Positions 26,452-35,815 of a stretch of DNA of 64,000 bases are shown here, one piece after another. The notes under the pieces are model-generated. The model did no database searches, was not told the DNA's origin, and saw only the letters and a list, made by a program, of their open reading frames with translations. How positions within the stretch are numbered: position 1 is the stretch's first letter; each line of letters starts with the position of its first letter. The stretch is from positions 62,001 to 126,000 of the forward strand of contig NZ_CP121471.1 in assembly GCF_033954835.1 (NCBI RefSeq), in the 5' to 3' direction. Made by a program: the position numbers and the translations under genes. Source of the DNA: Thiorhodovibrio frisius. Its GTDB lineage: Bacteria; Pseudomonadota; Gammaproteobacteria; Chromatiales; Chromatiaceae.

Positions 26452-28536
26452 TTGATTATTTCCCAAGAATCTTCCTCCATCCGTATTGGTCTCTTTTCCG
26501 CCGGTATGCGGCGCATCCCCGGCCTCGCCCAACTTATGGGTGCCGAGCTGGTCGCCCATAGCTGGCGCGGATTTCCCAAGCCCGTCGATGCCATCGCCGG
26601 CTGGGGTGCTAAGCCAAACACCGCGCGCGCGCGCCGCTATGCCGCCCGCCATGGGCTGCCCTATCTGGCACTCGAAGACGGCTTTGTCCGCTCACATGGC
26701 ACCGGCGAGCGTTTCCCGCCGCTGGCGCTGGTGGTGGATGATCAAGGCATCTACTACAACAGCACCCGCCCATCGGCGCTCGAAACCCTGCTGGCTTCGG
26801 AGACCGATGTGTTGGCCGCTGGCATCGGTGAGCAGGCCAGCACCGCGCGTGAATTACTGCTGACTCACCGCCTCAGCAAATACAATCAGGCGCAGGCCAC
26901 CTTCACCCCTGAAGATTCAGGGCCACGCATCTTGGTGGTCGATCAAACCGCCGGTGACATGAGCGTCCAGCTCGGCGGTGCCGATGCCAGCACCTTCGCC
27001 GCCATGGTCGCTGCCGCGCGCGCGGAACATCCCCAGGCCAGGCTTTACATCAAAACCCACCCCGAGGTCAGCTCCGGGCGCAAGCGCGGCTATCTTAGTC
27101 ATCTCCAAGATGATGCCCACACCCAGCTGCTGCGCGAACCCTGCAATCCGCACGCCCTGATCGCGGCCATGGATCAGGTGTATGTGGTTTCCTCCACCCT
27201 GGGCTTCGAGGCACTCCTGGCCCGCAAGCCGGTGACCGTCTTCGGTCAACCCTGGTATGCCGGCTGGGGCGTGACCGACGACCGTCAGCCAGCCTTTCCC
27301 CGCCGCACCCGCCAGCGCAGTGTGCTGGAACTCTTCGCCGCCGCCTACCTGCATTACAGCCGCTACCTCAACCCCGCCACCCATGAGCGTGGTACCCTGT
27401 TCGATGTCATCGACTGGCTGTTGCTCCAGCGCCAAGGCGTCGCCCGCCTGCCCCGGCGCGTCATCGCCGTCGGTATGCGCCGTTGGAAGGCCGCGCATCT
27501 GAAGCCCATCCTGGCCATGGCGCCCGAGGGCGTGCGCTTTGTCCGCCAAGTGCCGGCACTGGCCAAGCAGGATGTCCAACCGGGCGACGGTCTCGTCCAC
27601 TGGGGGCGCGACGCTCCGGCGGGACTCCCCGAATTCGCCAAGCGTCAGTCTCTGCCCATCCAGCGCCTTGAAGACGGCTTTTACCGCTCCGTCGGGCTGG
27701 GCTCCGATCTGATCCGCCCGCGCTCGCTGGTGCTCGACCGCCAAGGGCTGTATTTCGACCCGCGCGGCCCCTCGGATCTGGAAACCCTGCTCAATACCGC
27801 CCAGTTCACCGCCGATGATTGCCAACGCGCCGCGCGGATTCGTCAGACCATCGTCAACCAGGGCCTGACCAAGTACAATTTGGAACCACCGGGCCAGCTC
27901 CACTGGCCGGCGGATGGACGCCCGATTATCCTGGCGCCGGGGCAGGTCGAGGACGACGCCTCGATCCGCTACGGTTGCGAGCAGGTGCGCACCAATCTGG
28001 ACTTACTCGAAAGCGTGCGCGCCGCGCAGCCGGAGGCCTTCATCGTCTACAAACCCCATCCGGATGTGCTCTCCGGCAATCGCCGTGGCCGCGTGTTGCT
28101 GGAAGCCGCGCGCCAGTATGCTGACTGGGTCGAACCACACGCCAGTCCGGTCGCCTGTCTGAATGCCGCCGATGCCGTGCATACGCTGACCTCGCTGACT
28201 GGCTTCGAGGCGCTGCTGCGCGCTAAGCCGGTCAGGGTCTACGGTCGTCCTTTTTACGCCGGCTGGGGTTTGACTGAGGATCAACGGCCCATCCCGCGCC
28301 GCGCCCGACGCTTGATGTTGGATGAACTCGTCGCCGGGGTGATGCTGCACTATGCCTTTTATTGGGATTGGACGCTGCATGGTTTCACCAGCTGCGAGGC
28401 GGTGCTGGCACAATTGGCGACCGAGCGGGAGCGCTGGGCCGCCAGTGGGCAACTCAGCCGCCTCAAGGACGGCTGGTGGTCGCGGCAGGGGCGCAAGCTG
28501 TTGGTGTTGATCAAAACTGTGCGCGGCGGCGCTTAA
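26452..28536 (+). CDS. kpsC: Capsular polysaccharide Kdo transferase KpsC
   Basis: A 694-residue protein made of two homologous halves. Each half carries the hallmark LEDGFxRS (LALEDGFVRSHG at ~75-86; IQRLEDGFYRSVGLG at ~402-416), followed by YIKTHPEVSSGRKRGY or VYKPHPDVLSGNRRGR, and V.GxPFYAGWGLTED at the end (VFGQPWYAGWGVTDD; YGRPFYAGWGLTEDQ). KpsC is the dual-module enzyme that alternates beta-2,4 and beta-2,7 Kdo in the group 2 capsule linker. The start is taken at TTG 26452 with GGAG ~11 bases upstream; ATG 26506 is an alternative that would lose conserved residues. It is separated from kpsS by 8.5 kb. Confidence 0.93.
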   Translation: MIISQESSSIRIGLFSAGMRRIPGLAQLMGAELVAHSWRGFPKPVDAIAGWGAKPNTARARRYAARHGLPYLALEDGFVRSHGTGERFPPLALVVDDQGIYYNSTRPSALETLLASETDVLAAGIGEQASTARELLLTHRLSKYNQAQATFTPEDSGPRILVVDQTAGDMSVQLGGADASTFAAMVAAARAEHPQARLYIKTHPEVSSGRKRGYLSHLQDDAHTQLLREPCNPHALIAAMDQVYVVSSTLGFEALLARKPVTVFGQPWYAGWGVTDDRQPAFPRRTRQRSVLELFAAAYLHYSRYLNPATHERGTLFDVIDWLLLQRQGVARLPRRVIAVGMRRWKAAHLKPILAMAPEGVRFVRQVPALAKQDVQPGDGLVHWGRDAPAGLPEFAKRQSLPIQRLEDGFYRSVGLGSDLIRPRSLVLDRQGLYFDPRGPSDLETLLNTAQFTADDCQRAARIRQTIVNQGLTKYNLEPPGQLHWPADGRPIILAPGQVEDDASIRYGCEQVRTNLDLLESVRAAQPEAFIVYKPHPDVLSGNRRGRVLLEAARQYADWVEPHASPVACLNAADAVHTLTSLTGFEALLRAKPVRVYGRPFYAGWGLTEDQRPIPRRARRLMLDELVAGVMLHYAFYWDWTLHGFTSCEAVLAQLATERERWAASGQLSRLKDGWWSRQGRKLLVLIKTVRGGA

Positions 28537-28547
28537 CGCTGGTGCCG

Positions 28548-29426
28548 ATGTTCGTTCACCTGATCGAAGAACGCCCCAATCCGTCAACGGATTACTTTGT
28601 GCGTCCGGCGCTGCCAGCCGACGGGCGGCCCATTCAGTGCCACCAGTTTGGTCAACCTTTGCCCGATCCAACTGACCTGATCGGCGCGACAGTCGTCTTG
28701 GTTCGCTATGTTCCACCTGCCTGGGCGCGGCTGATTGAGCGCCATCGCGCGCGCCTCGGCGAACTGATCTATTTCATGGATGACGACCTCTTTGATCTCG
28801 CTGCGGCAAAAGGCACCCCCTGGCGCTACCGGCTGAAACTGGCCCGGCTCGCGACCTGGCGTCAGCACTGGTTACAGCGACACAAGGCCAGGCTGTGGGT
28901 CTCGACCCCCTACCTGCAAGCCAAATATGCTCACTGGAACCCAGAACGCCTCCTGCCCGCGCCACTGCCTGCGCCTGACTCCGCCGTTGGTGGTAACATT
29001 CGCGTTTTCTACCACGGCAGCGCCTCCCATCAGGCTGAGATCGACTGGCTCTATCCGGTGATGCAAACCGCGCTGGACGCCGAACCGCGCCTGAGCTTCG
29101 AGATCATTGGCACCGCTAAGGTCAACCGCCGCTACCGTCGCCTGCCACGCACCACCGTCGTTCACCCCATGTCCTGGCCTACTTACCAGTGCTTTCTCGC
29201 CACCCCCGGCCGCCACATCGGCTTGGCGCCGTTGCTGGACAATCCGTTTAATCGGGCGCGTTCCTGCACCAAGTTCTTCGACATCACCCGTGCGGGGGCG
29301 ATTGGCATCTATGCCGCCGGTTCGGTCTGCGACGAGCTGATCCAGTCGAATCAGGATGGCTTGCTGATCCCGATGATTGCTGAGCGGTGGGTTGACGCCA
29401 TCCTCGGGCTTGCCCAGCGCTCCTGA
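28548..29426 (+). CDS. GT4-like glycosyltransferase, single short form
   Basis: A 292-residue protein from ATG 28548, 12 bases after kpsC (GTG 28542 is an alternative; the open frame extends upstream inside kpsC). GT-B features seen are YFMDDDLFD, VFYHGSASHQAEIDWL, EIIGTAK and a C-terminal nucleotide-sugar region RSCTKFFDITRAGAIGIYA. It lacks a clear EX7E with two Glu. It is short for the fold, with a reduced N-terminal half. Acceptor and donor are unknown. Confidence 0.68.
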   Translation: MFVHLIEERPNPSTDYFVRPALPADGRPIQCHQFGQPLPDPTDLIGATVVLVRYVPPAWARLIERHRARLGELIYFMDDDLFDLAAAKGTPWRYRLKLARLATWRQHWLQRHKARLWVSTPYLQAKYAHWNPERLLPAPLPAPDSAVGGNIRVFYHGSASHQAEIDWLYPVMQTALDAEPRLSFEIIGTAKVNRRYRRLPRTTVVHPMSWPTYQCFLATPGRHIGLAPLLDNPFNRARSCTKFFDITRAGAIGIYAAGSVCDELIQSNQDGLLIPMIAERWVDAILGLAQRS

Positions 29427-29433
29427 GATCATC

Positions 29434-30519
29434 GTGTTCACACGCTTGTTTCGCTCCCGCTCGTCTGGCAGTCAAAAGCCAGCACCCATCAAAATTCTCC
29501 TGCATTTGGGCATGCCAAAATGCGGCTCGAGCGCCCTGCAAACGTTCCTGAGTGCCCCAGCCTTTGAAGGCTTGACCGGAGAGCGTTGCGCCTATCTCGT
29601 CCTGAAGAAGGATGGAGAGCTGCTATGGGGCGACTCCCTGCTGCAACATGCCCGCACCTCCCCCTATGGTTATGCGGCTTCGGCGCGCGCCGAGGATGTG
29701 AGGGCAATAAGTCCTCAGCAGCAGCGCAACGCCCGCGCCACGCTCAAGCGCCTTGGGCAAGATTATGAATGGCTGATTTTTTCGTCCGAGAGCTGGGGCC
29801 CCAAGGCGCATCTGTTTGCCGATGACTGGCTGCTGGCCGATCCGGCGTTCGAGGTGCATCTTCTGGCCTATGTGCGACCCCAGATTGAATGGCTCAATTC
29901 CGCTTGGTGGCAATGGGGCGCCTGGACACGGCTGCAACCGCGCCCATGGATTAACCGCATGCGCCAAAGCGTGCAATGGCATCGCCTGCTGCGACACTGG
30001 GCGGATAAACCCTGGGTCAGCAGCCTGACTGTGCGTTTGCTGGATGATGACATCGTTGCTGATGCCATGGCCTATCTGGGCTATGCGTTGGAGCAACGCC
30101 CGCGCATTAATCAAGGCCTGCCGGCCATTGTGCTGCGGCTCTATCAGCGCCATCGGCAGTTGCGCCCTGGCCCGCACGATTCAGCCATGGATTTTGTGCT
30201 GGCGCGCCAGCTTCATCTGCAAGCACAGGGCACACCGTGGATCATCGGGCCAGGTTTTGCTACCGAGCTGGTGGAGTGTTTTCATGAAGACAACCAGCAA
30301 CTCGCCCAATTGGTCTCCCCTGATCAGCGCGAGCACTTGCTGGCCGATCCGCGCTGGTGGCAAGCGGACGTCTATCAACAACGCCCACTTGCCAAACTCA
30401 ATGTCCCAAAGCTTAATGCGCAAGAATTGGAACACCTGTGCGTCGTGGCGATGGAAGCCATCTTCCGGCTTGATGCTGAAGTGCGGGAGTTGCGCGCTCG
30501 CGCGGATGTGTCGGCGTGA
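29434..30519 (+). CDS. Sulfotransferase-like protein
   Basis: A 361-residue protein from GTG 29434 (frame open from 29377, inside the previous gene). It contains HLGMPKCGSSALQTFLS near residue 24, almost the same 5'-phosphosulfate loop as the gene at 23417, and FSSESWGP and LLAYVRPQIEWLNSAWWQWG in place of the 3'-phosphate region. It probably sulfates a capsule sugar with PAPS. The next gene starts in its stop (GTGA). Confidence 0.75.
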   Translation: MFTRLFRSRSSGSQKPAPIKILLHLGMPKCGSSALQTFLSAPAFEGLTGERCAYLVLKKDGELLWGDSLLQHARTSPYGYAASARAEDVRAISPQQQRNARATLKRLGQDYEWLIFSSESWGPKAHLFADDWLLADPAFEVHLLAYVRPQIEWLNSAWWQWGAWTRLQPRPWINRMRQSVQWHRLLRHWADKPWVSSLTVRLLDDDIVADAMAYLGYALEQRPRINQGLPAIVLRLYQRHRQLRPGPHDSAMDFVLARQLHLQAQGTPWIIGPGFATELVECFHEDNQQLAQLVSPDQREHLLADPRWWQADVYQQRPLAKLNVPKLNAQELEHLCVVAMEAIFRLDAEVRELRARADVSA

Positions 30520-33125
30520 AAATCCTCTTTAAACACCGCCTGAAAGCCCGGCAAGGTGAGCTGTTGCTCGCCGGTCTGTGGCTGCTGCGCGCGCTCGCCA
30601 TCACCCATCCGCTGCGCCAGCGCTATCGCAGTGTGCTGATTCATCTGCTGAAAAAGACCCAACTGTTTGATCGCACCTGGTATCTCGATACCAACCCGGA
30701 TGTTCAGGACTCCGGCATTCCGCCGCTGCGCCACTACGCCGCCTATGGCGATGCCGAAAACCGCTGGCCGCTGCCGCTGTTTGACCCTGGCTACTATCGC
30801 GCCCGCGCCACCGGTCGCCTGCCGCAGGTCAATGCCCTGCTGCATTATTATCATGTTGGGCGCTATCGGCTGATCTCACCGAGTTCCTGGTTCGATCTGC
30901 GCTACTATCTCAGTCATAACAAGGATATCGCGCGTTCCCAGCACGAACCACTGCGCCATTATCTCAACTGGGGCGGACTGCAAGGGCGTTCACCCAATCC
31001 GCAGTTTGACGGTGCCTATTATCTGCGCACCAATCCTGAGGTCCGCGAGGCGCGGCTCAATCCGCTGCTGCACTACCTGCATTGGGGGCGCTTCAGCGAG
31101 CGGCCGACGCGGGATCTGCACGCAGACGCGGCAGCCGATCAGCCGCCGCAAGCACCCACGCCGGATGCCTGGGCGCACCTCAAGCCCGTGGCCGCAGAGG
31201 ATGGCGCCACTGTTGATGTCGTCATTCCGGTGTATCGCGATAACGAGCTGACCCTGCGTTGCATCCGCTCGGTGCTCCAGGCGCGTACCAACCTGGCCTT
31301 CGACCTCAGCATCATCGACGACGCCAGCCCAGAGCCCGACCTCAGCGTGGAGCTCGAAGCGCTCGCCGCCAAAGGACTGTTCCGCTACCAGCGCCAGCCC
31401 GCCAATCGCGGCTTTGTCGCCACCGCCAATGCCGGCCTGGCCCTGCATCCTGACCGTGACGTGGTACTGCTCAATGCCGACACCGAGGTCTACGACCACT
31501 GGCTCGATCGTCTGCACGCGGCGGCCTATTCCCGCCCGCGCATCGCCTCGGTCACCCCGCTGTCGAACAACGCCACCATTTGCAGCTACCCGCGCTTTCT
31601 GCACGACACCCCCTATCCGCTGGAGATCAGCTACGCGCATCTCGACGCGCTGACCGCGCGGGTCAATGCCGGACAGGTCTGCGAAACCCCAACGGGCGTT
31701 GGCTTTTGCCTCTATCTGCGCCGCGAGGCCCTGAGCGCTATCGGCCACTTCGACGAAAAAACCTTCGGTCGCGGCTATGGCGAGGAAAACGACTTCTGCC
31801 AGCGCGCTCTGCGCGCCGGCTGGGTGAACCTCATCACCGCCGACACCTTCGTGCGCCACATCGGCGCGGCCTCCTTCCAGGGCGAGAAAGGCCGGCTGCT
31901 CAATGACGCCATGAAGCGCGTGGCACGCCGCTACCCGAACTATCGTGACCAGGTCGACAGCTTCATCCGCCGCGATCCACTCGCCCAGGCGCGCCGACGG
32001 CTCGATAGGGAACGCCTCGCCGCCCAGGCGCGCGCTGAGAATGTGCTCATCGTCTGCCACAACCGCGGCGGCGGCGCCGAGCGCCATGTGAGCGAAGACA
32101 CCAAGGCGCTGCAAGCGCAAGGCTTCGGGGTCTATTATCTGCGCCCGGATCGCGCCCGAGCGACCCATGTGCGATTGGCCCAGCCCAACTGCCGGCAACT
32201 GCTCAACCTGCCCAGCCTATCGCTGGCCGAGACCGACGACCTGGCCGAGCAACTGCGCCCACTGCGCATTTGCCGTATCCACAGCCACGGACTCATCGAC
32301 TTCACCGCCGATGCCGCCGCCCACATCCTCGCCCTGGCGCGCGCGCTCGATGCCTCGCTGGAAGTCGATATCCATGACTACAAGGTCATCTGCCCGCGGG
32401 TCAACCTCGCCGACCGGCATGGCCGTTACTGTGGAGAGCCCGAGGCGCAAGGCTGCAACGCCTGCCTGGCGCGCGACGGCAACGACTTTGGCGCCACCAA
32501 CATCCAAGCCTGGCGCGCCTTACATCATCAGGTGCTCCAGGCTGCCGAGCGCGTCTGGGTGCCGGATGAAGATGTCGCCGAACGCCTCAAGCGTTACTAC
32601 CAGGATGTGCGCATTGAGATTCTGCCGCATGAGCCGCTTGCGCCGACAGAGATCAAAGCCCGCGAACCCCGCATTGAGAACGACGAACCCTTGCGCATCG
32701 TCGTCATCGGCGCCATCGGCAAGCTCAAGGGCTATGAGGTGCTGCTCGCCTGCGCGCGCGATGCCCAACAGCGCCGGCTACCGCTGGCGTTTCATCTGCT
32801 GGGCTACAGCATTCGCAACGAGCCACTCACCAAAGCGGGCGTGCGCATCACCGGCCGCTATCTGGACGAGGAAGCCACAACCCGGTTGCAAGCGCTTGAC
32901 CCGCATGTGGCCTGGTTCCCTTACACTTGGCCGGAAACCTACAGCTACACCCTCTCGCTCGCTCTGCGTGGCGGCTATCCGGTGTTTGCCTTCGATCTGG
33001 GCGCCATTGCGCGCCGCCTGCGCGCGCTCCAACACCCCGGCGCCCTCTGGCCGCTGGCGCTGGCCGATCAACCGCAGCGCATCAATCAAGCGTTTACGAT
33101 TTATCGGAACGACAGATTAGCCTAG
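30516..33125 (+). CDS. Multidomain GT2-GT4 glycosyltransferase with N-terminal repeats
   Basis: An 869-residue protein starting at GTG 30516 (overlap with the previous stop). Residues ~45-205 hold four copies of a short motif of the form FDxxYYLxxNPDV...PLxHYLxxG (for example FDGAYYLRTNPEV). A GT2/GT-A domain begins at ~230 with VDVVIPVYRDNELTLRCIRS, has IIDDAS and LLNADTEVYDHWL (DxD-like), and ends with GRGYGEENDFCQRA. From ~510 a GT-B-like second enzyme starts with VLIVCHNRGGGAERHV and includes a small Cys-containing segment (C-x-x-C near 660). It could add two sugars. The N-terminal repeats are common in such enzymes; their role is unknown. Confidence 0.85.
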   Translation: MKILFKHRLKARQGELLLAGLWLLRALAITHPLRQRYRSVLIHLLKKTQLFDRTWYLDTNPDVQDSGIPPLRHYAAYGDAENRWPLPLFDPGYYRARATGRLPQVNALLHYYHVGRYRLISPSSWFDLRYYLSHNKDIARSQHEPLRHYLNWGGLQGRSPNPQFDGAYYLRTNPEVREARLNPLLHYLHWGRFSERPTRDLHADAAADQPPQAPTPDAWAHLKPVAAEDGATVDVVIPVYRDNELTLRCIRSVLQARTNLAFDLSIIDDASPEPDLSVELEALAAKGLFRYQRQPANRGFVATANAGLALHPDRDVVLLNADTEVYDHWLDRLHAAAYSRPRIASVTPLSNNATICSYPRFLHDTPYPLEISYAHLDALTARVNAGQVCETPTGVGFCLYLRREALSAIGHFDEKTFGRGYGEENDFCQRALRAGWVNLITADTFVRHIGAASFQGEKGRLLNDAMKRVARRYPNYRDQVDSFIRRDPLAQARRRLDRERLAAQARAENVLIVCHNRGGGAERHVSEDTKALQAQGFGVYYLRPDRARATHVRLAQPNCRQLLNLPSLSLAETDDLAEQLRPLRICRIHSHGLIDFTADAAAHILALARALDASLEVDIHDYKVICPRVNLADRHGRYCGEPEAQGCNACLARDGNDFGATNIQAWRALHHQVLQAAERVWVPDEDVAERLKRYYQDVRIEILPHEPLAPTEIKAREPRIENDEPLRIVVIGAIGKLKGYEVLLACARDAQQRRLPLAFHLLGYSIRNEPLTKAGVRITGRYLDEEATTRLQALDPHVAWFPYTWPETYSYTLSLALRGGYPVFAFDLGAIARRLRALQHPGALWPLALADQPQRINQAFTIYRNDRLA

Positions 33126-33147
33126 CTCTGGGCGATGGACTATACTC

Positions 33148-34209
33148 GTGTCAGAAGATATCGCAAGGCTCCTGATCGCAAGTTTTACTGTGTATAAATC
33201 AATCCGAAAATTCCTCCGCCAAAAAACCACCTGGCTGTCCGAGGTCGCCGGCATGCACCGCCTGGCTCTGCGCCACGGTCGCGACCTGACCCTCAAGCAG
33301 AACCACCTCCAGCGCGTCCGCCCCAACGACCTGCTGCTGGTTGCCGTCATGAAGAACGAGGCCCATCGCCTGCCGTTTTTCATCGACTACTACCGCACAC
33401 TCGGCATCGACCACTTCCTGTTCGTCGACAACGACTCCACCGATCACTTCAACGCCGTTGTCGCCGATCAGCCCGACATCACCACTTACCACACCCGCGC
33501 CAGCTACAAAGCCTCCAATTTCGGCATGTACTGGGCCAATTATCTGCTGCTGCGCCACGGCATCGGCCACTGGTGCCTGACCTGCGACCCGGATGAATTC
33601 ATCGTCTATCCGCATCAGGAAAGCCGCTCCCTGCGCGACCTGACCGACTACCTCGCCAGCATCCGCGAAGACGCCTTTTTCACCGTCATGGTCGACATGT
33701 ACAGCGATCAGACCGTCAACGCCAGTGCCTATCGCGAGGGCGACGACCCCTTGCTGACCTGCCCCTATTTCGACGGCACCGGGTATAGCAAATCCTACGA
33801 TCAACGCTATCGCAATCTGTTCGTCCAGGGTGGCGTGCGCCGCCGCGCTTTCTATGCTCACAATCCCGCGAAAGCCCCAGCACTGAATAAAATCCCCCTG
33901 GTACGCTGGCGAGCGCATTTCGCCTATGTCGAATCCATGCACATGGCCATTCCGCGCCGGCTCAATCAAGCCGCCTCGGCCGATAAAACCACCGGCGCCC
34001 TGCTGCATTTCAAATTCATCAGCCAGTTGCAACAAAAGGTCAAGGAAGAAGCCATCGCCCAACAGCATTACGACAACTCCTCGGAGTATCGCAAGTACGC
34101 CCAAGCCATCGAGCAACAACGCGCCTTCCATGATCCCAGTGTGTCGGTACGCTACGACAACTGGCAGACCCTCGCGCGCCAGGGCCTGATCGGTCTGGGG
34201 GAGTGGTAA
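33148..34209 (+). CDS. GT2/GT92-like glycosyltransferase
   Basis: A 353-residue protein from GTG 33148 (weak ribosome site; ATG 33253 is an alternative). The core reads LLVAVMKNEAHRLPFFIDYY at ~65-84, FLFVDNDSTD, and the metal-binding CDPDEFIVYP, as in the GT2 relatives described as Glyco_tranf_2_4/GT92. It closely resembles the C-terminal domain of the 738-residue protein at 35812, so the two are paralogues. A terminal LLHFKFISQLQQKVKEE helix is shared. Confidence 0.8.
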   Translation: MSEDIARLLIASFTVYKSIRKFLRQKTTWLSEVAGMHRLALRHGRDLTLKQNHLQRVRPNDLLLVAVMKNEAHRLPFFIDYYRTLGIDHFLFVDNDSTDHFNAVVADQPDITTYHTRASYKASNFGMYWANYLLLRHGIGHWCLTCDPDEFIVYPHQESRSLRDLTDYLASIREDAFFTVMVDMYSDQTVNASAYREGDDPLLTCPYFDGTGYSKSYDQRYRNLFVQGGVRRRAFYAHNPAKAPALNKIPLVRWRAHFAYVESMHMAIPRRLNQAASADKTTGALLHFKFISQLQQKVKEEAIAQQHYDNSSEYRKYAQAIEQQRAFHDPSVSVRYDNWQTLARQGLIGLGEW

Positions 34210-34213
34210 CACC

Positions 34214-35815
34214 ATGAAACTGGCCTTCGTCCTGCTCGCCCACGAACCCCCCGCCCAACTGCGTCCGCTCATCGACAGTCTGCTCGCCGCCGGCTCGGAT
34301 GTCTTCGTCCACTACGACGCCTCGGCGCCGCACGACCTCAACGCCAACAGCCGCGAGTGGGCACTCGAGCGCCACCCCGGGCGCCTATTCCATGCCAAGC
34401 GCGTCAAGGTCACTTGGGGCGAGTGGTCCATCGTCCAGGCCACGCTCAACTGTCTGACGCTCGCCCGCCAGCAAGGCTTCGATTGCGACGCCATGATGCT
34501 GCTCTCCGGCTCCTGCATGCCGATCAAACCCGTGGCGCTGCTGGCCGAGCATCTCGCCGAGCAACCCCTAGACTACATCGAGTCGGTGGATGCCACCAAA
34601 GTGCATTGGGTCGCTGGCGGCTTTCAGGAAGAGCGCTGGGTGCACTACCACCTGTTCAACTGGCGCACCCATCAATGGTGGTTCGATCAATCCATTGCCT
34701 GGCAGCGAACGCTGAAGATCCGCCGCCGCCTGCCCTTGGGCCACATCCCTCGCCTGGGTTCCCAATGGTGGTGCCTGCGCACCGCGACCATTGAGCGCCT
34801 GCTCGCCCTGCTCGATCGTCATCCCAAGCTGGTCAAGTTCTACCGGCGCACCTGGGTGCCCGACGAGCTGTTTTTCCAGACCCTGGTCGGTAATCTGGTG
34901 CCCGCCGGCGAACGCAGCGCCGAGATCCTGACCGGCTACGCCTTCAACAGTCGCGGCGTCCCGCGCGTCTACTATGACGACGATCTTGCCGAGCTGTGCT
35001 CCGAGCCAGCCTATTTCGCACGCAAGATGGCTCCCCGCGCCGAGGCGCTGCGTCAGCGATTGCAACAGATCGCCACCGCCACCCCGGAGGCCTATCGCGC
35101 CTTTCTGGCCGATGAAGACGGCCAGCTCGCCGCCAATCTGCGCCAACGCCTCAGCCTGCACAGCATCACCACACAGCAGCGCTGGTTCGCGCTGCTCTCG
35201 ACCCAGGAAAACCCCTACGACTACATCAAGTCGATTCCCAACCCGATGCTCGTCATCGCCGCAGCGGATCGCGCCTTGGGCCGCACGCTGGTCGAGCCAT
35301 TCATGAACCGGCCCGACATGGCTGTCTATGGCTACCTGCTCGATCGCCAGGCGCTCGACTTCGGCCCCCAGCACAGCGCTGTCGCTGGTTATCATGCCGA
35401 CAGCGTTGCCCTGGCGCATCACCACTGGCATCTCTACCTGGGTGAAATCGCCTTCCAGGCGCCGGGGAAAACCCTGGTGTTCCTCGTCGATGCCGACGAG
35501 ACCATGTTTGAACACATCAAAATGCTGCGATGGAAAAAAAATCTCACCTTATTGTTGATCGAGCAGAGTCCATCGCATATTGATGCTCCGGCAGCATTTC
35601 CTGCCCTAGCCCGACACTATCGCCAAACCCAACAGTCAAGGTGCTTGCAGGCTGAGCTTGACACACTACTCACGGACCATTTCTGCCAAATTCTTCGTTT
35701 GCGCAACCCCGGTTCGGAACAGATCAGGGAGGCGCTCGATATCGTTCTCCGTACTGTGCCTTGCGCATCCGATGCGGACGTCACCGCCAGCCCGCCGGCA
35801 CTCCTGTGGCAATGA
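34214..35815 (+). CDS. GT14-like (core-2/I-branching type) glycosyltransferase with C-terminal extension
   Basis: A 533-residue protein. The first ~290 residues follow the GT14 pattern: MKLAFVLLAHEPPAQLRPLI, VFVHYDAS, WGEWSIVQATLNCL, MLLSGSCMPIKP, GSQWWCLRT and WVPDELFFQTLV. Bacterial members are beta-N-acetylglucosaminyl- or xylosyltransferase relatives. The remaining ~240 residues form a separate domain found attached to such enzymes (DUF5927/5928-like by position), with no motif I can assign. It starts four bases after the previous stop, and the next gene overlaps its own stop by ATGA. Confidence 0.82.
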   Translation: MKLAFVLLAHEPPAQLRPLIDSLLAAGSDVFVHYDASAPHDLNANSREWALERHPGRLFHAKRVKVTWGEWSIVQATLNCLTLARQQGFDCDAMMLLSGSCMPIKPVALLAEHLAEQPLDYIESVDATKVHWVAGGFQEERWVHYHLFNWRTHQWWFDQSIAWQRTLKIRRRLPLGHIPRLGSQWWCLRTATIERLLALLDRHPKLVKFYRRTWVPDELFFQTLVGNLVPAGERSAEILTGYAFNSRGVPRVYYDDDLAELCSEPAYFARKMAPRAEALRQRLQQIATATPEAYRAFLADEDGQLAANLRQRLSLHSITTQQRWFALLSTQENPYDYIKSIPNPMLVIAAADRALGRTLVEPFMNRPDMAVYGYLLDRQALDFGPQHSAVAGYHADSVALAHHHWHLYLGEIAFQAPGKTLVFLVDADETMFEHIKMLRWKKNLTLLLIEQSPSHIDAPAAFPALARHYRQTQQSRCLQAELDTLLTDHFCQILRLRNPGSEQIREALDIVLRTVPCASDADVTASPPALLWQ